Source: Panicum virgatum (taxonomy: Eukaryota > Streptophyta > Magnoliopsida > Poales > Poaceae). Taken from it: a stretch of DNA of 64,000 bases. Each line of letters opens with the position of its first letter. The first letter of the stretch is position 1. The notes under the pieces are model-generated. The model made no database searches. It was not told the DNA's origin and worked only from the letters and a program-made list of their open reading frames with translations. This document shows positions 43,584 to 57,548 of this stretch, one piece after another. The stretch is taken from contig NC_053138.1 in the NCBI RefSeq assembly GCF_016808335.1, forward strand, positions 59,922,951-59,986,950, read 5' to 3'. Both the position numbers and the translations under genes were made by a program.

Positions 43584-46500
43584 ATGGCTGGCACTTTGAT
43601 TGAGGACAATGCTGGGGATGGTAGATCTTCATCAACTGAAGAGATGCCAAGTGATCAACAGAGCCATTCCGGGGATTCTTTAGCTGAATGGAGGTCAAGT
43701 GAGCAAGTTGAGAATGGGACGCCATCTACCTCACCAGCTTACTCAGACACTGATGATGACGACTGTGGTATTTTGCCTAACTATTCAAACATCTGTTTGT
43801 ATTTTTTGCTTTGCAAATGCTTTAAGTTAAGTATTTATAATCTTTCCTTCTGATATTACTGTCCTATGTGGACCAGCTAGATCTCTTTATTTTTAATTAC
43901 ACTGTTCCATAAAAGGGTCCCAACTAATTTGGTCCAGTACTATGCAATCGATGCACATGATTCATCGCAGACTTAGATACTTATATTTTTTTCGGGAGTT
44001 TAGTCTGTCACTGCAGTTATTTGGGTTAGTTATGTTAGGCTTAGGATAGTTAACTGCTTGCTGAACCTGGACCTTGGAAATAAGCTATAAGACTATTGGC
44101 CTGTGTGGGAGGGCTTCTTGAGCGGCTCCAAAACCGGCTTCTCAAGGAGCCCTACCAAATGGTGCTTCCAACCCGGCTTCGACTCCGGATCCAGCGATGA
44201 AGCCCTAGAAAATCCGGTGACTGGAGCGGGAGGGAGGGCGCGGAGCCACAAAATCGCATCTCCGCGCGGCTCCATCTCCCGTGCCGTCATTGCCCTCCGC
44301 TCGTGCGCTACGCGCCTCCTTGCGGGCTCTCTCTGCGCGTGCTGCCGGGCGGCGCCGAAAGCCTGTGCCGTGGCGGGGGTCCGGGCGGCGCCGGGAGCAC
44401 ATGCCGCGGTGGGGCGGCAGGGCACGGCGGGGGGCCTGGCGGCGGCGGGAGCCTCTGCCCGCACGTCGGAGCGAGATGCAGGGAGGGAGGAGGAAGAAGA
44501 ATGGATAAGGAGAGAGGATTAGGAAGGGTAGAGAAAAATAGAAGGAAATAAATAAGGAGAGAAAGATAAGGGTAGTATGGTCATTTGATCTTTTCTCTGT
44601 ATATTACTCCCTCCATCCAACTATCCAAGGCATATTTATTTTTGACTCAAAGACAAGGAAGAGTTAACTCTGTCCTCGTTTAATGTACAATTTAGCCTCT
44701 TAATTATGGCATTTGGCCACTGGGATCCGCTATGCATGGGCGGGGACGGAGTTACTTTGCGATAGTCCACGAAGCGTCGCGCGCCATGACTTCGAGAAAA
44801 ACTGGAATAGGCCTTGCATACATGAATTTTTCAGATTTCCTAATGGGCCTTGGATAGTTGGATGGAGGGAGTAATAACTAGTGGAGCCGTTTTGCCAAAC
44901 GTTTTCTAAAAACGGCTTCAGCTCCACCAGAGAAGCCACTCCACTAGAGGAGCCGGAGCCGGAGCTGTTTTCGAAAGAGCTGGAGCCCTGCCAAACAGGC
45001 CCTATGTATGTTACATGTTGAACAAGCACTTCAACGCCCCTTCACAATTTTTTTTCTTAAAAAAGGAAAAATTGTTAGCATTTAAAAAAAGAAAAAATGG
45101 TTAGCACCATGCTGAAGACATAAGTTAGAATCTTGGGTGCTACCCTCCCTTGAGACATAAACATGGAGTTGTCCTTGTCCCCTGCGATTTCAACTTAAGG
45201 GAGGTAACAACATTAGGCACAGTTTCCCTATACAAAAGGTAAAAATTTCTAGGTAAGCTTAGCTCGGGACTATTTGAAACAAAACAAAGCGACAAGCTGA
45301 GGTTAATCTGTTTTACTTATGACAAACTGCTATTGGGAACTGCATATTTCTTACGTGAGAAAAGTTATGGCACACACCACTATACCTGGCGTAATCTACT
45401 CACATTATGCTTCATCCGTTACTTCCCCACACAAATGGTTACTGCTCCTACCACAAATCATGGCTGCTTGGGAGGTCATACTCCCTGCTAGTTCTGTTGC
45501 ATTCAAATCATTTAGGATTGTAATTTACTGTTCTAAAAGGCTGTCACCTAGGTGGTGCTTATTTTAAAAAAGATGTACTTACATTATAACTATGTGGCCT
45601 TTTTATGTGTTGACATCACTGAGTTGGACATGTTATTTCATTTTTTTCTTGGATCGCCTTGTAATTAAGATGAGATGATTAATACCTTAGCCTTTGAATT
45701 CTAGTGGGTTACATGATTCTTATAAGCTTGATTTACATGATGAACAATTCAATCATTTCTCTTATATAAAAAGGTTCTGGTATGAATTGGTGCTTGACCT
45801 GTTGATTCTACTGTCTTGTATAGGGCCAAGGCCTTCTGAACTTTATGGGAAGTTTACATGGAGAATTGATAATTTCTCTCAAATCAACAAGAGAGAGCTA
45901 AGGAGTAATTCCTTTGATGTTGGCGGATTTAAGTGGTATGGTCTTTGTATGGGCATGAATTGGACTCACTATTTCCTTTTCATACTTTATTCTACTGCAT
46001 ACATATTTCTTTTGTGCTGTATCTTTGCTTCATACTTGCCCGCTAGGTATGATTTGGCTGTTAGTTTCCAGTGATTTTGGAATGATTTCTATTATGTAGA
46101 AAAGGTGTCGACACAAATGAATCTATTGAAACAGCACAAGGTGCACTATTTGCATGTTTTGTTTGAACTGCAAATTCCAAATGGTGGACATTCAAAAGGT
46201 GATTTGAGGGTGAAAAAACGACTATAATATTAACCATGGATGACCTTGTGTTATTAGGTATCAAGTGACCTTGCATCCTTCAACAGTTGAACTTACTGGT
46301 AGCAGATCAATTTAGTGTATTTTTGTTCTGCTTGACCATGGTGATGTGTACTTTGGCCAGCAAATAGTAATACCTGCTTTTATTGCCATGTAGAAGAAAG
46401 ACTATTGTAGTATTAACATTTGCAAGTAAATATTTTTCACTGTCAGTATCCAATTCTCTTAACATGTTCCCTATGTAAATACTTATTGGTTCACTGATGC

Positions 46501-49500
46501 CAAGGTTACTTATTTTCTGGAGTCTGTACCATACTATATTCAATATCCTTTTAATTTCCGTTTACAAACTTCTACTTCATATCTTTTTACATACTGTGAA
46601 AGTGAGAATGAAAGTGTCGGTCTTTCTCCAATAATTTATTCAAGAATGAATAGGGACTTGAGCAGTTTTTATTTAATTTTTTGTTTCTTGTGTCCCTTTC
46701 AATCTGGTATGTTTAATTATCTTTAGACTTATATGCTCATGCCATTTTCTTCTGCATCATGTCTTGAGATCTGTTAATTGGTTTTCAGGTATATCTTAAT
46801 TTATCCACAAGGATGTGATGTTTGCAATCACCTCTCTCTCTTCCTTTGTGTTGCGAACCATGATAAACTACTCCCAGGTAGATGCATAGATGGATGCATT
46901 GTGTTTTACACACTTAACTTGTGACTATCATGTTCTTCAATATGATTTGCTTTTGTTCAGGGTGGAGTCATTTCGCACAATTTACAATAGCTGTAATTAA
47001 TAGAGACCCTAAGAAATCCAAGTATTCTGGTGAGTTCGATGAACTACTATATGGCTTGGCTAGTGCCTAGAGTTAAAATATCAAGCTTTTGCTTGGCTTC
47101 TGCAATTGGAGTTTAAAGAAAGTAGTATTTCAGATACACTACATCGATTTTGGAAGAAGGAACATGATTGGGGGTGGAAAAAGTTTATGGAGCTTTCAAA
47201 ATTAAATGATGGCTTTGTTGTTGAGGATGTTCTTACTATCAAAGCTCAAGTTCAAGTTATCAGGTATCTGTTTTCTATGAGTCATAAATTTTAATGCTAC
47301 CATCAGTTAATTGCAAGTGGCTAGTATCTGTTACTTCGCATAACCACTTCTGCTTCTGCATTCTAATATTTGAGGGAGAAGGCAGACCGTCCATTTCGTT
47401 GCCTCGATGGACAGTACCGAAGGGAACTGATTAGGGTTTATCTATCAAATGTGGAACAAATTTGCCGACGCTTTATTGATGAAAGAAGAAGCAAGCTCAG
47501 CAGGTTGATTGAGGATAAAATGAGGTGGTCCAGGTTAGATAGACAGAGACATCCAGAAATGGGACATTAGTGTTCTACGATCAGGCTCGTTTCCGATACC
47601 TAATTTTAATATTTGTTTTTGGTGAATTGCAGTTTCAGTGCATTCTGGCTAGCAATGGATCCAACTGTGCGGCGACACATGACAAGGGAAAAGACTGACA
47701 CTATATTGAAAGTTCTAGTGAAGCACTTCTTCATAGAGAAAGAAGTTACGTCAACCTTGGTAATTGACTCACTATATAGCGGACTGAAGGCTCTTGAATA
47801 CCAGAGTAAGAATAAAAAGGGGATACCTAAACTAACAGAGACAGATGCTCGAAGCACTCCAATGGTACTTATTGATCAGGACATGTTTGTTTTGGCTGAT
47901 GATGTGATACTTTTGCTTGAGAGAGCTGCAGTGGACACACTGCCGCATCAACCTTTGCCTACAAAAGATGATAAAAGTTCACAGAACCGCACAAAGGTAT
48001 GCATGTTTCTCTTTGACCAGTTAGAGATTGGTTTGAAATGTTAGCATTTATCCTAGAAGATTTCATATTTAACATAAAAATGAGATTTGTTTTGAGATTT
48101 TACTCAATACTAAATTCAAAATTACTTTCACAAAATGAATATTCCTCTGTAATAATGCTTTGGAGTAAGGCCAGGGCTCTTAGTCCTATGACTAACATTT
48201 TAGTGAGTTACAAACCCCAAAGATGAAGAGATGCTACATGCAGTACACAGTTTGTCTTCTTGTACTGTATTCTTCTTATACATATGGATCCTTAACTAAT
48301 GTTCTTATTACAGGATGGCAACTCAGGTGAGGAGTTTAACAAAGATTCTATTGAGCGCGATGATAGACGGCTTATAGAGCTAGGCTGGAAGACATTGGAG
48401 CTTTTTGCCTTAGCTCATATATTCAGGTTAGCAACTTTCAAGTTCAATGCTATTTTGCTCGACAAGTGCATAGCAAGGGTCAACAACGTGAATTGTGATT
48501 CCCAGAGCTTTTCATGCTTCGCTTGATATGTATGCCTTTTCAGATGTTGCATATTTAATATGTTATCACATCACTGTAGAAGTGTTATCTCCCATGGAGG
48601 GAAATAATGGATGTATTCCTCCAAACCCTAGAAGGGTGGGATATATAGATCCTATACATGGGCCTCTATACATGGGCTCACATATACACCAACATCTCAT
48701 TTGTGGGATGCCAGATGTTTTTTTTCAGGTTTTGATGAATGGGTGTTAAAATTCTTTCACTTGGAAAAACATATATGTTCAGATGAAATATTTAAATTCA
48801 AATCAATTATGCCCTTACGTGACTCATCTTAATATAATGTCTTGAAACAGCCGAATAGAAGTGGCATACCAAGAGGCGGTGGCTTTGAAACGCCAAGAGG
48901 AGCTCATTCGTGAAGAAGAAGCTGCTGGGCTAGCTGAAATTGAACTTAAGGCAAAGCGTAGTGCTGCTGAAAAGGAAAAGCGTGCCAAGAAAAAGCAGGT
49001 TAATATCTAATGAAAACTCCTATTCTTGTTTCCTTTCTTGCATGTTTCATATATTTATTATAGTTGAGATGAGAAATTGTGTTGTCCTTGGTCCTCACTG
49101 CTGCTGCTGTATTTTTAATTGGTAATTGGCATAATTTTGTGGTCTCCTCTTTGTTCTTATTGAGGATTTCTATAATGTTAATGTACCTCTGTTCTCCAGG
49201 CAAAACAGAAGAAAAACAGTCGAAAAAGTAATAAAGGGAAAAATGACAAGTCTGACATCAACAAGGAAATACTTATGGACAGCAGTCCATCTGATGATAG
49301 GATCCTGGACGATTTCTCTGGACAAGCAGAAGAAATGTCCTCAAATGCTGACAACCCCGAAGAAGTCTCTGATATATCTGACAACAGAGATGATAATTCA
49401 GATGCACTTCATGTTGATATTGAAGACCGTGAATCTAGCCCTGTTAATTGGGAGACAGATGCTTCAGAAACTCAAGCTACTGTGCCTAGGAGTGGTGAGG

Positions 49501-51477
49501 TGCAAAATGACCAAGCAGGGAAGCGGATCTCTTTTGTGGATGATAGCTCATCAACTTGTTCATCGGACTCAGTTCCCTCAGTTATCTTGAATGGATCATC
49601 CACAGGAGGTGCCTGGACAAATGTCAGATCCTCATCCAATAGGTATGCTTTTATGAGTATTTTCCCCTATCTTGCTGTTACTTGGTATTTATCTTGCTGT
49701 ATTATGATTCAGGGGAAACAACAGGAGGAATAAGGATGCTGATCCACGAGCAGGATTTGCACAAGGTGGACCAAATTCAGGGTATAATGGTTTTATAGGA
49801 TCTGGCAGCAATGCTTCCAGCAACTCCAAGGACAACAGACATGAATCTGAGGTACATGACTTTCTTGGATGTCTCAGATAATATAGACCTGCAAACCTTT
49901 TACTTAAGATGAGCATTGTATTCTTTGGGAAATGCGCCATTAAGCATTCCATTTTAAGATCAAGTTGTGTTAAGAAACATCCTTCTCTTGATCTTTTACC
50001 GATCCTTTTGTGTGTTCCACTTGATTGAATAATCAGAAAAATTAATTCGTTGCAGGATGATAAAGCTGTCTTGCAGAGGAAGCAACACGCGCAACATCGT
50101 GTTGATGTCATGAGCCCCTCCAAGTCAAGAATGGCGGAGTCTTCCTTTTCTTCTGTGAGCCCTGTTAAGAAGCAACCTAACTTATCCCAGCAACCAAAAT
50201 TTTCACTAGAAAGCACCAATAGTTTGAATCACCGTGCAAGCCAAGTTTCGGGTGCTGTGACTGCCACTACAATAGCAGGTGTCACTTCAACCCCGGCAGC
50301 TCAGATGCTATCAAATAAAGGGCCTCTGTCCAGTCTTGCGACCCACAATGAGAAGTCAGTTCCTATTGCAAGTAGACCCCTGCAGGTGCCTGTACAATCC
50401 AAATCTGAAGCTCAGAAAAAGGCTTCCCTGGATGGCAGTGCAACAACCCAGGCTGTTGCTGTATCAAGGCCCTTGAGTGCCCCACAAGTCCCTGCAGGAA
50501 AACAAAGTGCATCAGTTACTTCAACATCTCAGAGCGTACCCCTTCTTTCTCGTTCAATGAGTGCAGTTGGACGGTTGGGAAATGAGCCCTCAGCCAATGC
50601 CCCTAGCTTCATTCCCCGGTCACGAACTTATCGCAGTGCCATGATGGAGAAAATTTCTGTTGGTGGAAGCAGTTTCACACATCAGCCAAGTTCACTGGAG
50701 CAAGGAATTGCACATTCGCAATCATTGTTTTCATCGCAGCCTTCCATTCTGTCATCGGAAACCTTATCTGGGAAAGAGGAAACGTCATTGAAACCTGGGT
50801 TTACATTTGGAACTGTCAAGCCAGAGTCACTGAACCAGTATCAGTGCAGAGAACAGAGCTCACAGCAAGCAAGCAGCAGCAGCAGCAGCAGTGATTGTGC
50901 TCCATCGAGTTCGAACATCAGAAGTGAGATTTCGAAGCTCAATTTGAACGGAAGATCACGAAGCAGGCAGCTGTTGTCAGAAATTTCTACCAGATTTACT
51001 CCTTTTCAACCGCAAGGCCTGGCCGCTGATGAGTTCCCACACCTAGACATCATCAATGACTTGCTGGACGAGGAGCAGAGCGACAGGAGAAGGGTTCTTC
51101 GACCTGGATTCGCTCAACATTTCTCTATGCCCAATGATGCCAGCAGCCCTGATTATGGCTTCTTCAGTGAGCCATACCTGATTGATCAGTCCGAGCCATA
51201 CCTTGGGGAGGAGCCTCCTAGGTTTTATAGCACATTGAGCAGTGCTCCTCGGGGGCTGAGGGACCGGAGTTATTCACAATTCGATCTCTCTACATACTCC
51301 AGCAGCGGCCAGTTTGATGATCTGATGATGAACCAATGGCCATACAACCACACTGAATTTTCCATGCCTAGCTTTTTGTCAGACACAAGTGGCTACCCCT
51401 ATCAGTTGCAGGATTTCCCGAGTTCGGCAAATGGAGCAAGCAGATACCCATCCTATCGCCCTGCCAATGGGCACTGA
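43584..51477 (+). CDS. TRAF/MATH-domain protein, TRAF1a/TRAF1b (MUSE13/14) type
   Basis: Twelve coding exons: 43584-43767, 45824-45935, 46789-46877, 46961-47029, 47134-47263, 47375-47533, 47633-47996, 48314-48426, 48851-48998, 49200-49642, 49713-49851, 50056-51477. All junctions are GT-AG, phases agree, and the sum is 1124 codons (1123 residues plus stop). An acidic Ser-rich N-terminus is followed by one MATH domain (YGKFTWRIDNFSQINKREL, ILIYPQGCDVCNHLSLFLCV, SHFAQFTIAVIN, HDWGWKKFMELSKL), then a helical part (RRELIRVYLSNVEQICRRF, FWLAMDPTVRRHM), a charged coiled coil (EALALKRQEELIREEEA region) and a long disordered Ser/Pro/Gln-rich C-terminus with a poly-Ser run coded by AGC repeats. Arabidopsis relatives act as adaptors with SCF ubiquitin ligases in turnover of NLR immune receptors and in autophagy regulation; that role is inferred by family. 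Confidence 0.93.
44098..45001. mobile_element. MITE-like element in TRAF intron 2, itself interrupted
   Basis: Ends GGCCTGTGTGGGAGGGCTTC and, in reverse complement, GGCCTGTTTGGCAGGGCTCC are inverted repeats of at least 20 bases with a few mismatches. Flanks ACTATT and CTATG share CTAT, a possible short duplication. The subterminal parts repeat GGAGCCGG/CGGCTCC. The interior is GC-rich (44210-44510), then AT-rich, with another MITE inserted at 44607-44871. The superfamily is unclear (hAT or Harbinger). Confidence 0.7.
44607..44871. mobile_element. Stowaway-type MITE nested in the intronic element
   Basis: CTCCCTCCATCCAACTATCC at the left and an exact inverted copy at the right (GGATAGTTGGATGGAGGGAG), flanked by TA on both sides (44605-44606, 44872-44873). 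265 bp, non-coding. The near-perfect ends suggest it is young relative to its host element. Confidence 0.85.
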
Positions 51478-52306
51478 GAATTTTAATGATTGCATTGGTA
51501 ATAATGTGTGGTCGAGTCCATGCTGTTCGCTTCTGAGCTGTGTAATTGTAATAGTTCCCCATAGCAGTGATATAAAGAATGGTTCCTCAGTTTCCTTGTT
51601 CAATAGTTATACCTCCCCCCCCCCCCCCCCCCCCCCCTTATAGATCAGTTTTGCCCGATGGTTATAAATCTAAGTCAGTTAAAATGGTATGGTTAATCTA
51701 GTCAATCACATTGTGAAATGTGAATGATGCAAGCAATGGTATAGCAGCTTTTTGAAGCAATGCCTTGCTTAAGCTGATGTAGCAATGATAGGGAATATTT
51801 CTCATCATCTCTTGTTCAAATTTTCTGTAAATTCTGGAACCAGGCCATGGGCAAAAACCCGAAAATCTTGAATGCTGATTTTTTGTTCTTGATACGTAGT
51901 ACCATGGACTAGCTGTAAAGTAAAATGTTATAGCAACAAAATTTTCATGCCGTAAAAAAAAGGACGAATGTCCGCCTTCTGAAAGCAATCGTCAGACAAG
52001 AATTTTTCCACTTTGAACCAAAATTATGTAAATAAAGCGGGGAGTGCAAGAAGGCTGTTAAATTCTTGTTTCTACTCCAAAGGAAAACGTAAAGTCGTTA
52101 GCACACAAAAATCCAAATCTTGTGTAAAAACAAGTTAGTTACAGTTGGTGCTGCCGATGCATCATAAGTGGGTGAAGGTTAACAAAACTACTCTGGTATC
52201 TCTCTAAAAAACAACTCAACACAACTCTGGAACACACACGAACCTCTGGAATATACATTCTTCACAATTGGAGCGCACCACCCACCCTGTCCATGCTGCT
52301 CTACTG
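51478..52306. other. 3' UTR of the TRAF gene and gap between convergent genes
   Basis: 3' UTR from 51478 to about 51640, then a C-run at 51614-51637. The remaining 650 bases carry no gene; the last part (about 52040-52306) is likely the 3' UTR of the GCP5-type gene on the other strand. Confidence 0.6.
51614..51637. repeat. Poly-C tract
   Basis: About 24 C in a row; length uncertain because of likely slippage. Confidence 0.9.
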
Positions 52307-55300
52307 CTACCGTTGCCGAGACCCAGGAATGGCGGAGAAGCTCCCATTATCGGACATGAAATAGTGATTGTAATTGATTCTTGTAACTAGATCCGCAAGA
52401 TGGGGAAAATGACCCACATTTAGCTTGAAAGATAGGATCTACAGCATATATACAAATCATAGTTAGTGAATCTAACGGGGGAATACTAAAGTAGATATTA
52501 GAGGTGATGGAAAGGGGAATACTAAAGTAGATATTAGAATTTAGAGGTGATGGAATTTTACTAATTTAGCAAATAGATTTAGAAACCTACCCTCAGGAGA
52601 AATACGACACACTCATCAAATTGCTTCTCAATCCGATCCATTTCCATCTCACATCGTGTCCTCACAGCTGGAGCAGTCCCACCAGTACTGAGAGTCTGTT
52701 CTACATTGTGAAAGTCGAGAGCCAATCCAAGAATAGTCTTAACTCGACTGGCAATGAGGGCCCACTGAAAAACACAGGCAGCAAGCATTCTTATCGAAAC
52801 TTAAATATTGGAAAGATGCATTGGTTCATAGTAGAAAGGATGCTTACCAACTTATCAGAGGCAACAAAGCATTGCCGCTGAATAGAAGAGAGATATGCCT
52901 CATGAACTTCCATGACTTCATCCAATGTCGTAGCAGATGCCATGCCATCACAAAGTTCAGTCCATGCACTATGATATACCTACTCAATGATTGCCGTGAG
53001 TAAAAGACATACAGCGGTCAAACGGAAGAACAAAACATATTTCAACTCACTCGGTCCATGACGTACTGATGAAACGCATCGACAAAATGGAGGAGCTTCT
53101 GTGCTACAATTAAGTGCTGCTTGAAATTATGTGCAGTCCTGCCTCTGGCCTGCCAGCAGAAAAGGATAGATTTTATTGGCAATTAAGTTGTCATTTTCGA
53201 GCACATTTAATTGTCAACTCCCAACAGCATAGCAATCCATAATTTCTTCAACTTCATCAAAAGAGAATTCACAATGAAGGATACTATGAGATAATAACCA
53301 AAAAAATAAAATAATCATATGGATCAATACCTTCCACATCCACTTTCGCGTTTCATCCAAAACAAACTTTGCCCGCTTGACCTTCAGTAAGAATCCCATA
53401 ACCTAGATAACAGCAAAAGGACCAAAGGCATTAGTACGTATGTGACCCTACCTGGTACTTGCAGTAGAAAGTAAGACATTACCTGATTATACTTCTTCAG
53501 TGCGTCTGTATTAACAATTAAATCCAGAGGCCAAGACACCTGCCATTACAAAAATACATAAAAACACAGCAAGAATACAGACAAAGCTTGTTCTCGTTCG
53601 TGCATACCTTATATGTAAAATTAAGCATGTCAAGAGCGTCGATGCCAAAACCAAGTGCACGGCCTTTTTTGGAAGCTGATGCACCTTCGTCACTGTTGTT
53701 TGTTGCCAAGGAAACAATCAAAGAATCCGGTGCTGTCAGGAGCATTTTGTCCGCTGAGTTTCTTATGGATTCCTGCATGAAAGAATTAACATAAGAAAAC
53801 TTCATCACTGATGAAGCCTAAATATCAATGAGACAGTAAATTTGCAACATAAATCACCTGCAACAAATTATTCAACTCAAAATCATCATCCCAGGAACTC
53901 CCTCTATCTAGCTTATCGAAAATTGTTATCAGAAACTGCTGCAGCATGTCACCTGAAGGCTCAAGTAGATTAGTAGAATCACATTTCATTTATTTACTCA
54001 CTTTCTGCAGTTTGAGGGAAACACAAGCAGTTTTTTTGGGGGTTTCCTAAGCTGAATGATGACACACCTGATCCTAGCAAATAAATAGCACGTAACACAA
54101 ACAGTTCATCCATTAATCTCCATTCACCCATTAGCTTGGACAGGATTTGCTTGCCAATGTGATCCACCTGAAAGGGGAAGAAAAGCAGAAACCCTTTATA
54201 ATATGGATAAACAAGAAAATGAACATAATATAACTTTTAAGCAGACCTGTCTCTTTATGCATTGGGAAAGGCATTCTTGGATGATACACACTGGCTGAAG
54301 AGGATCTTTCAAACTCATATTCTGAATAAACTTCAGAACTCTTGACGCTAGTGTACTATCTTTCTGCATTGGTAAGATCTCCGACAGTGGGACATTTTCC
54401 TGAAGGGAATGTGATTAGAGATATAACTAGGAAATACAAATAACAAACTATACTTTAGAAGCAAGTCTTACATTTGCACAAGGAAGAAGAGTTGGAAATG
54501 CATAAAGCACCTCCAAGGTCCTTCTGTCATCTTCTTGTCGGACATAGTCCAAATCACTGAATTGGAAACCGAACTTATAATCAGTGCCATCTAGTCTGGG
54601 GAAAGAGGTTGTAGGCTGTGTATCACCAATGGTGCTAGTTCCTACAGAATGTCCATCAGCAAAGATAGCTCTTCGCATATTCCCATCATTCAGAGGAGGG
54701 AGATGAAAACTTTCAGATATATTCAGTTCACTCCAAGAATTTGGATTCCTCAGTAGCACTTCTCTGCAAGCAGTGATGGCTGGATTTTCATAACAAGATA
54801 AAGTGAAGTGCCCTGCTTCTACTGCATTGGAGGATGCATCTTGTGGGTCACCAGGGACAAATATTGGCTTATCCATAGCAGTGTTTCTGGATATGGTCTT
54901 CTCAATACCATGATATTTTCTTCCTGACGTAGCATTTTTAAGGAGCTTTACCCAAGTCTTCTCAGTGCTGCTCTCTGCACATATATCCTTTGTTTCTTGG
55001 ACGTTGCTCTCCCTTTCCACAAAAGCTTTGTTATTTGGAACACTATCAGCATGCAGTCTTCTTAAGTATTCATAAACATGGTCACCGTTTTCTAAGAGAC
55101 CAGATAGGCATATCAAGAAAATCTCAGACAAGGTTAAGAGCCCCATTTCACGAGAATCATTTCCGAACTGACATGTGGATTCTTCAAGAGCATCTTCACT
55201 TCTTGGATGACCATCTTGGATTCTTAAACTTGAGGTATCTGGCCAGATTTTTTGTTGACTACTGCAATTAATACTCTGATAAAGATTGGAAGCATATGTA

Positions 55301-57548
55301 TCTTTACGGGTTAGAATTCGATGCGCATCTTGAACATGTTGAATAACTTGAAAGGATTTTCCAGCAGATACAATAGCCCTTGCAATATCTTTCAAGAATA
55401 TGGGGCATAATATATCCACACAACCTTGGTCGTTCATTTTCAAGTAAGCGCCTACAGTAGTTGATTCCTTGCTGCTTGATTCTTTTTTCCTGATAGATTC
55501 ATTATCAGTTGAATTTGTTGAACCGTCAGCTCTTGAATCTCTTATTCTGAGCATATAGCTCATTTCCCAGAATGCTGGCTGATCTATGGTAACTTCACTA
55601 TTTGCAAAAAAGAACATCTAGAAGACAAAAATGGCTGAATTACAAAAGCTGCCTTAAAAAATCAAGGTACACATCAGAAAAACTAAACAGCATTCATCGC
55701 CAAATCTCTACAGGATTTTTTTTTTCCGGAACATGAAGAAGATCTGTGTATCATTATATTAAGAAGGAAACTACAGGATTATGTTAAAATGGTAATAATC
55801 AAGGTAATGTAGAATTGCACGATATAAATAGACAGTTAAAATGACTAATAATAGGGTAAAGATATGATAAGGGTCAGACATCAAAGAGCAATGACCTTAT
55901 ACTGCAAAGAACTGGGTATGCAAATAGCACCTTATTCAGACAAAGCTTTGGAAAGGGGTGAATTTCAAGATACACACGGAACAAGATCAGGACCTCTTCC
56001 AGCCCACCCAAGGAACAAAAATAAATAACCATATATGCTTTTGTTGAATTCTTCAAGGCACACGACATAATCATGAAATTCTCACAATTTATGTTTGGAT
56101 TTAGGTAGCAGGTCAATCAAACCAGACAAGCTACTTTTGTAGTGTCTAACACAGTTACATGAATGCCTATGAAATATATTAAAAACAAGCAATAAAGGAC
56201 TGTTTCTTCAGTACCTCTTCATAAGGGTCATCAAGGATACCATCATAAAGCCAGGAGTCAAGACACTGAAGATAAGGTAGCAAGCTTCCAGCGAATATCA
56301 CAAGCAGCATATGATGTGGCTCTCCCTGGAATTTATAGGGATTAAAAATTCAAATTAGTGAGCATTATAATAGATACTGAGACAACTGGTTCTTGTTGTA
56401 ACCTTGCCATCTTCCACAAGACAGACTTCATTTAACTTCTTGAAGAGATGGTTGAGAATATGAACTGAAACTTCACTAGATGCCATGAGTGCGCCAGAAT
56501 CCCAAAAGCCATCTGGCACAACTCCATGCACGACTTGAGACAAATGTTCTGCTCCAGAACATAAACTGCAAAAGATTTTATATAATGAGTGACTGATGGC
56601 TACAAATTAAATCTGTCAAGTGCTGTGTAGCGCATAAGAAACTCATGTACTAAGTTCAACATGCAAATTGTCACCAGCACACATTACACATAATTGCTGA
56701 TCTCTCAACAATTTCATCACTTAAAGTTAACCTACTCATCAGTGTACTAGAACACTACAAACTTACATACAAAGCTCTGAAAACATACAAATGAAATTCG
56801 AGGAAGAAACTTAGCAAAGTATCATGGTGAAGTATGACCTTGACATAGAATCGGTTAATCCCAGTAGCGTTATAGTCCTGTTGACCGAAATAAATAGCTG
56901 CTCTTCCTCCTTCAAAGCTGCTTCACGGAGCCTCTGATGTTAACATGACAACAGTCATTGGAATTTTGAATTGGACAAATACCATCTACATAGATGACAC
57001 AAAGTTCATCTCAACAAATCTATGAACATCCTGCAATGCAAACTCACCGTAAGCCAAGAATCAATTGAGCTAGCAAATGCATCCAATGTCGGGATCCTGT
57101 GAGGGCGCATCCTAACCTTCCGAACAAAGAGCTCCACTTCCTTCAAGCATGTCGACGCAAACAGAAGTGGACTCAGCACGGACCTGAGACCCGTCAGTGA
57201 CAGGTGCATCACATATATCCCTGCTTTCTCACGGTACCCAGGCACATTACTGTCCCAATAGAGCAAGGATGTCTCAAAACCTTGGATCACCTGGAAAACA
57301 GCCTTAACCTGCAGCAGGCACAAGGACAGCATGAGCACATGTTAATCAACTTGACGAAGTATAGTACAAAACCGCACAGTCATATTGCGAAGCAATAGAA
57401 TTCATACCAGCTCATGCTCTTCTGTTCTCAGTGCTGGCACCGGCACCGCATGAGGAAGGCCCTTGGAGACACTAAGCTGAAGCTTCTGTACGAAGCTTTG
57501 GGCATCATCGCCATCCACCAATTCTGTGGCCCGTTTGGGGAGAACCAT
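52307..57548 (-). CDS. Gamma-tubulin complex component, GCP5 type
   Basis: Minus-strand exons from the ATG at 57548: 57548-57408, 57308-57048, 56933-56839, 56565-56403, 56325-56215, 55617-54472, 54399-54247, 54167-54068, 53952-53858, 53772-53608, 53539-53483, 53402-53331, 53149-53051, 52979-52848, 52764-52591, 52438-52307. All GT-AG; 3096 bases, 1031 residues. N-terminal GRIP1 part: PVPALRTEEHELVKAVFQVI, LREAALKEEEQLFISV, PDGFWDSGALMASSEVS, GSLLPYLQCLDSWLYDG, FWEMSYMLRIRD. A long plant-type insert in the 1146-bp exon is Ser/Asp/Glu-rich. C-terminal GRIP2 part: FIQNMSLKDPLQP, VSWPLDLIVNTDALKKYN, LLKVKRAKFVLDETRKWMW, HYFMSDNGSFSAIPG. Such proteins help nucleate microtubules in the gamma-tubulin ring complex. 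I chose the Met at MVLPKRATELVDGDD as the start; the exon is open further upstream, so an earlier start is possible only with another exon. Confidence 0.9.
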
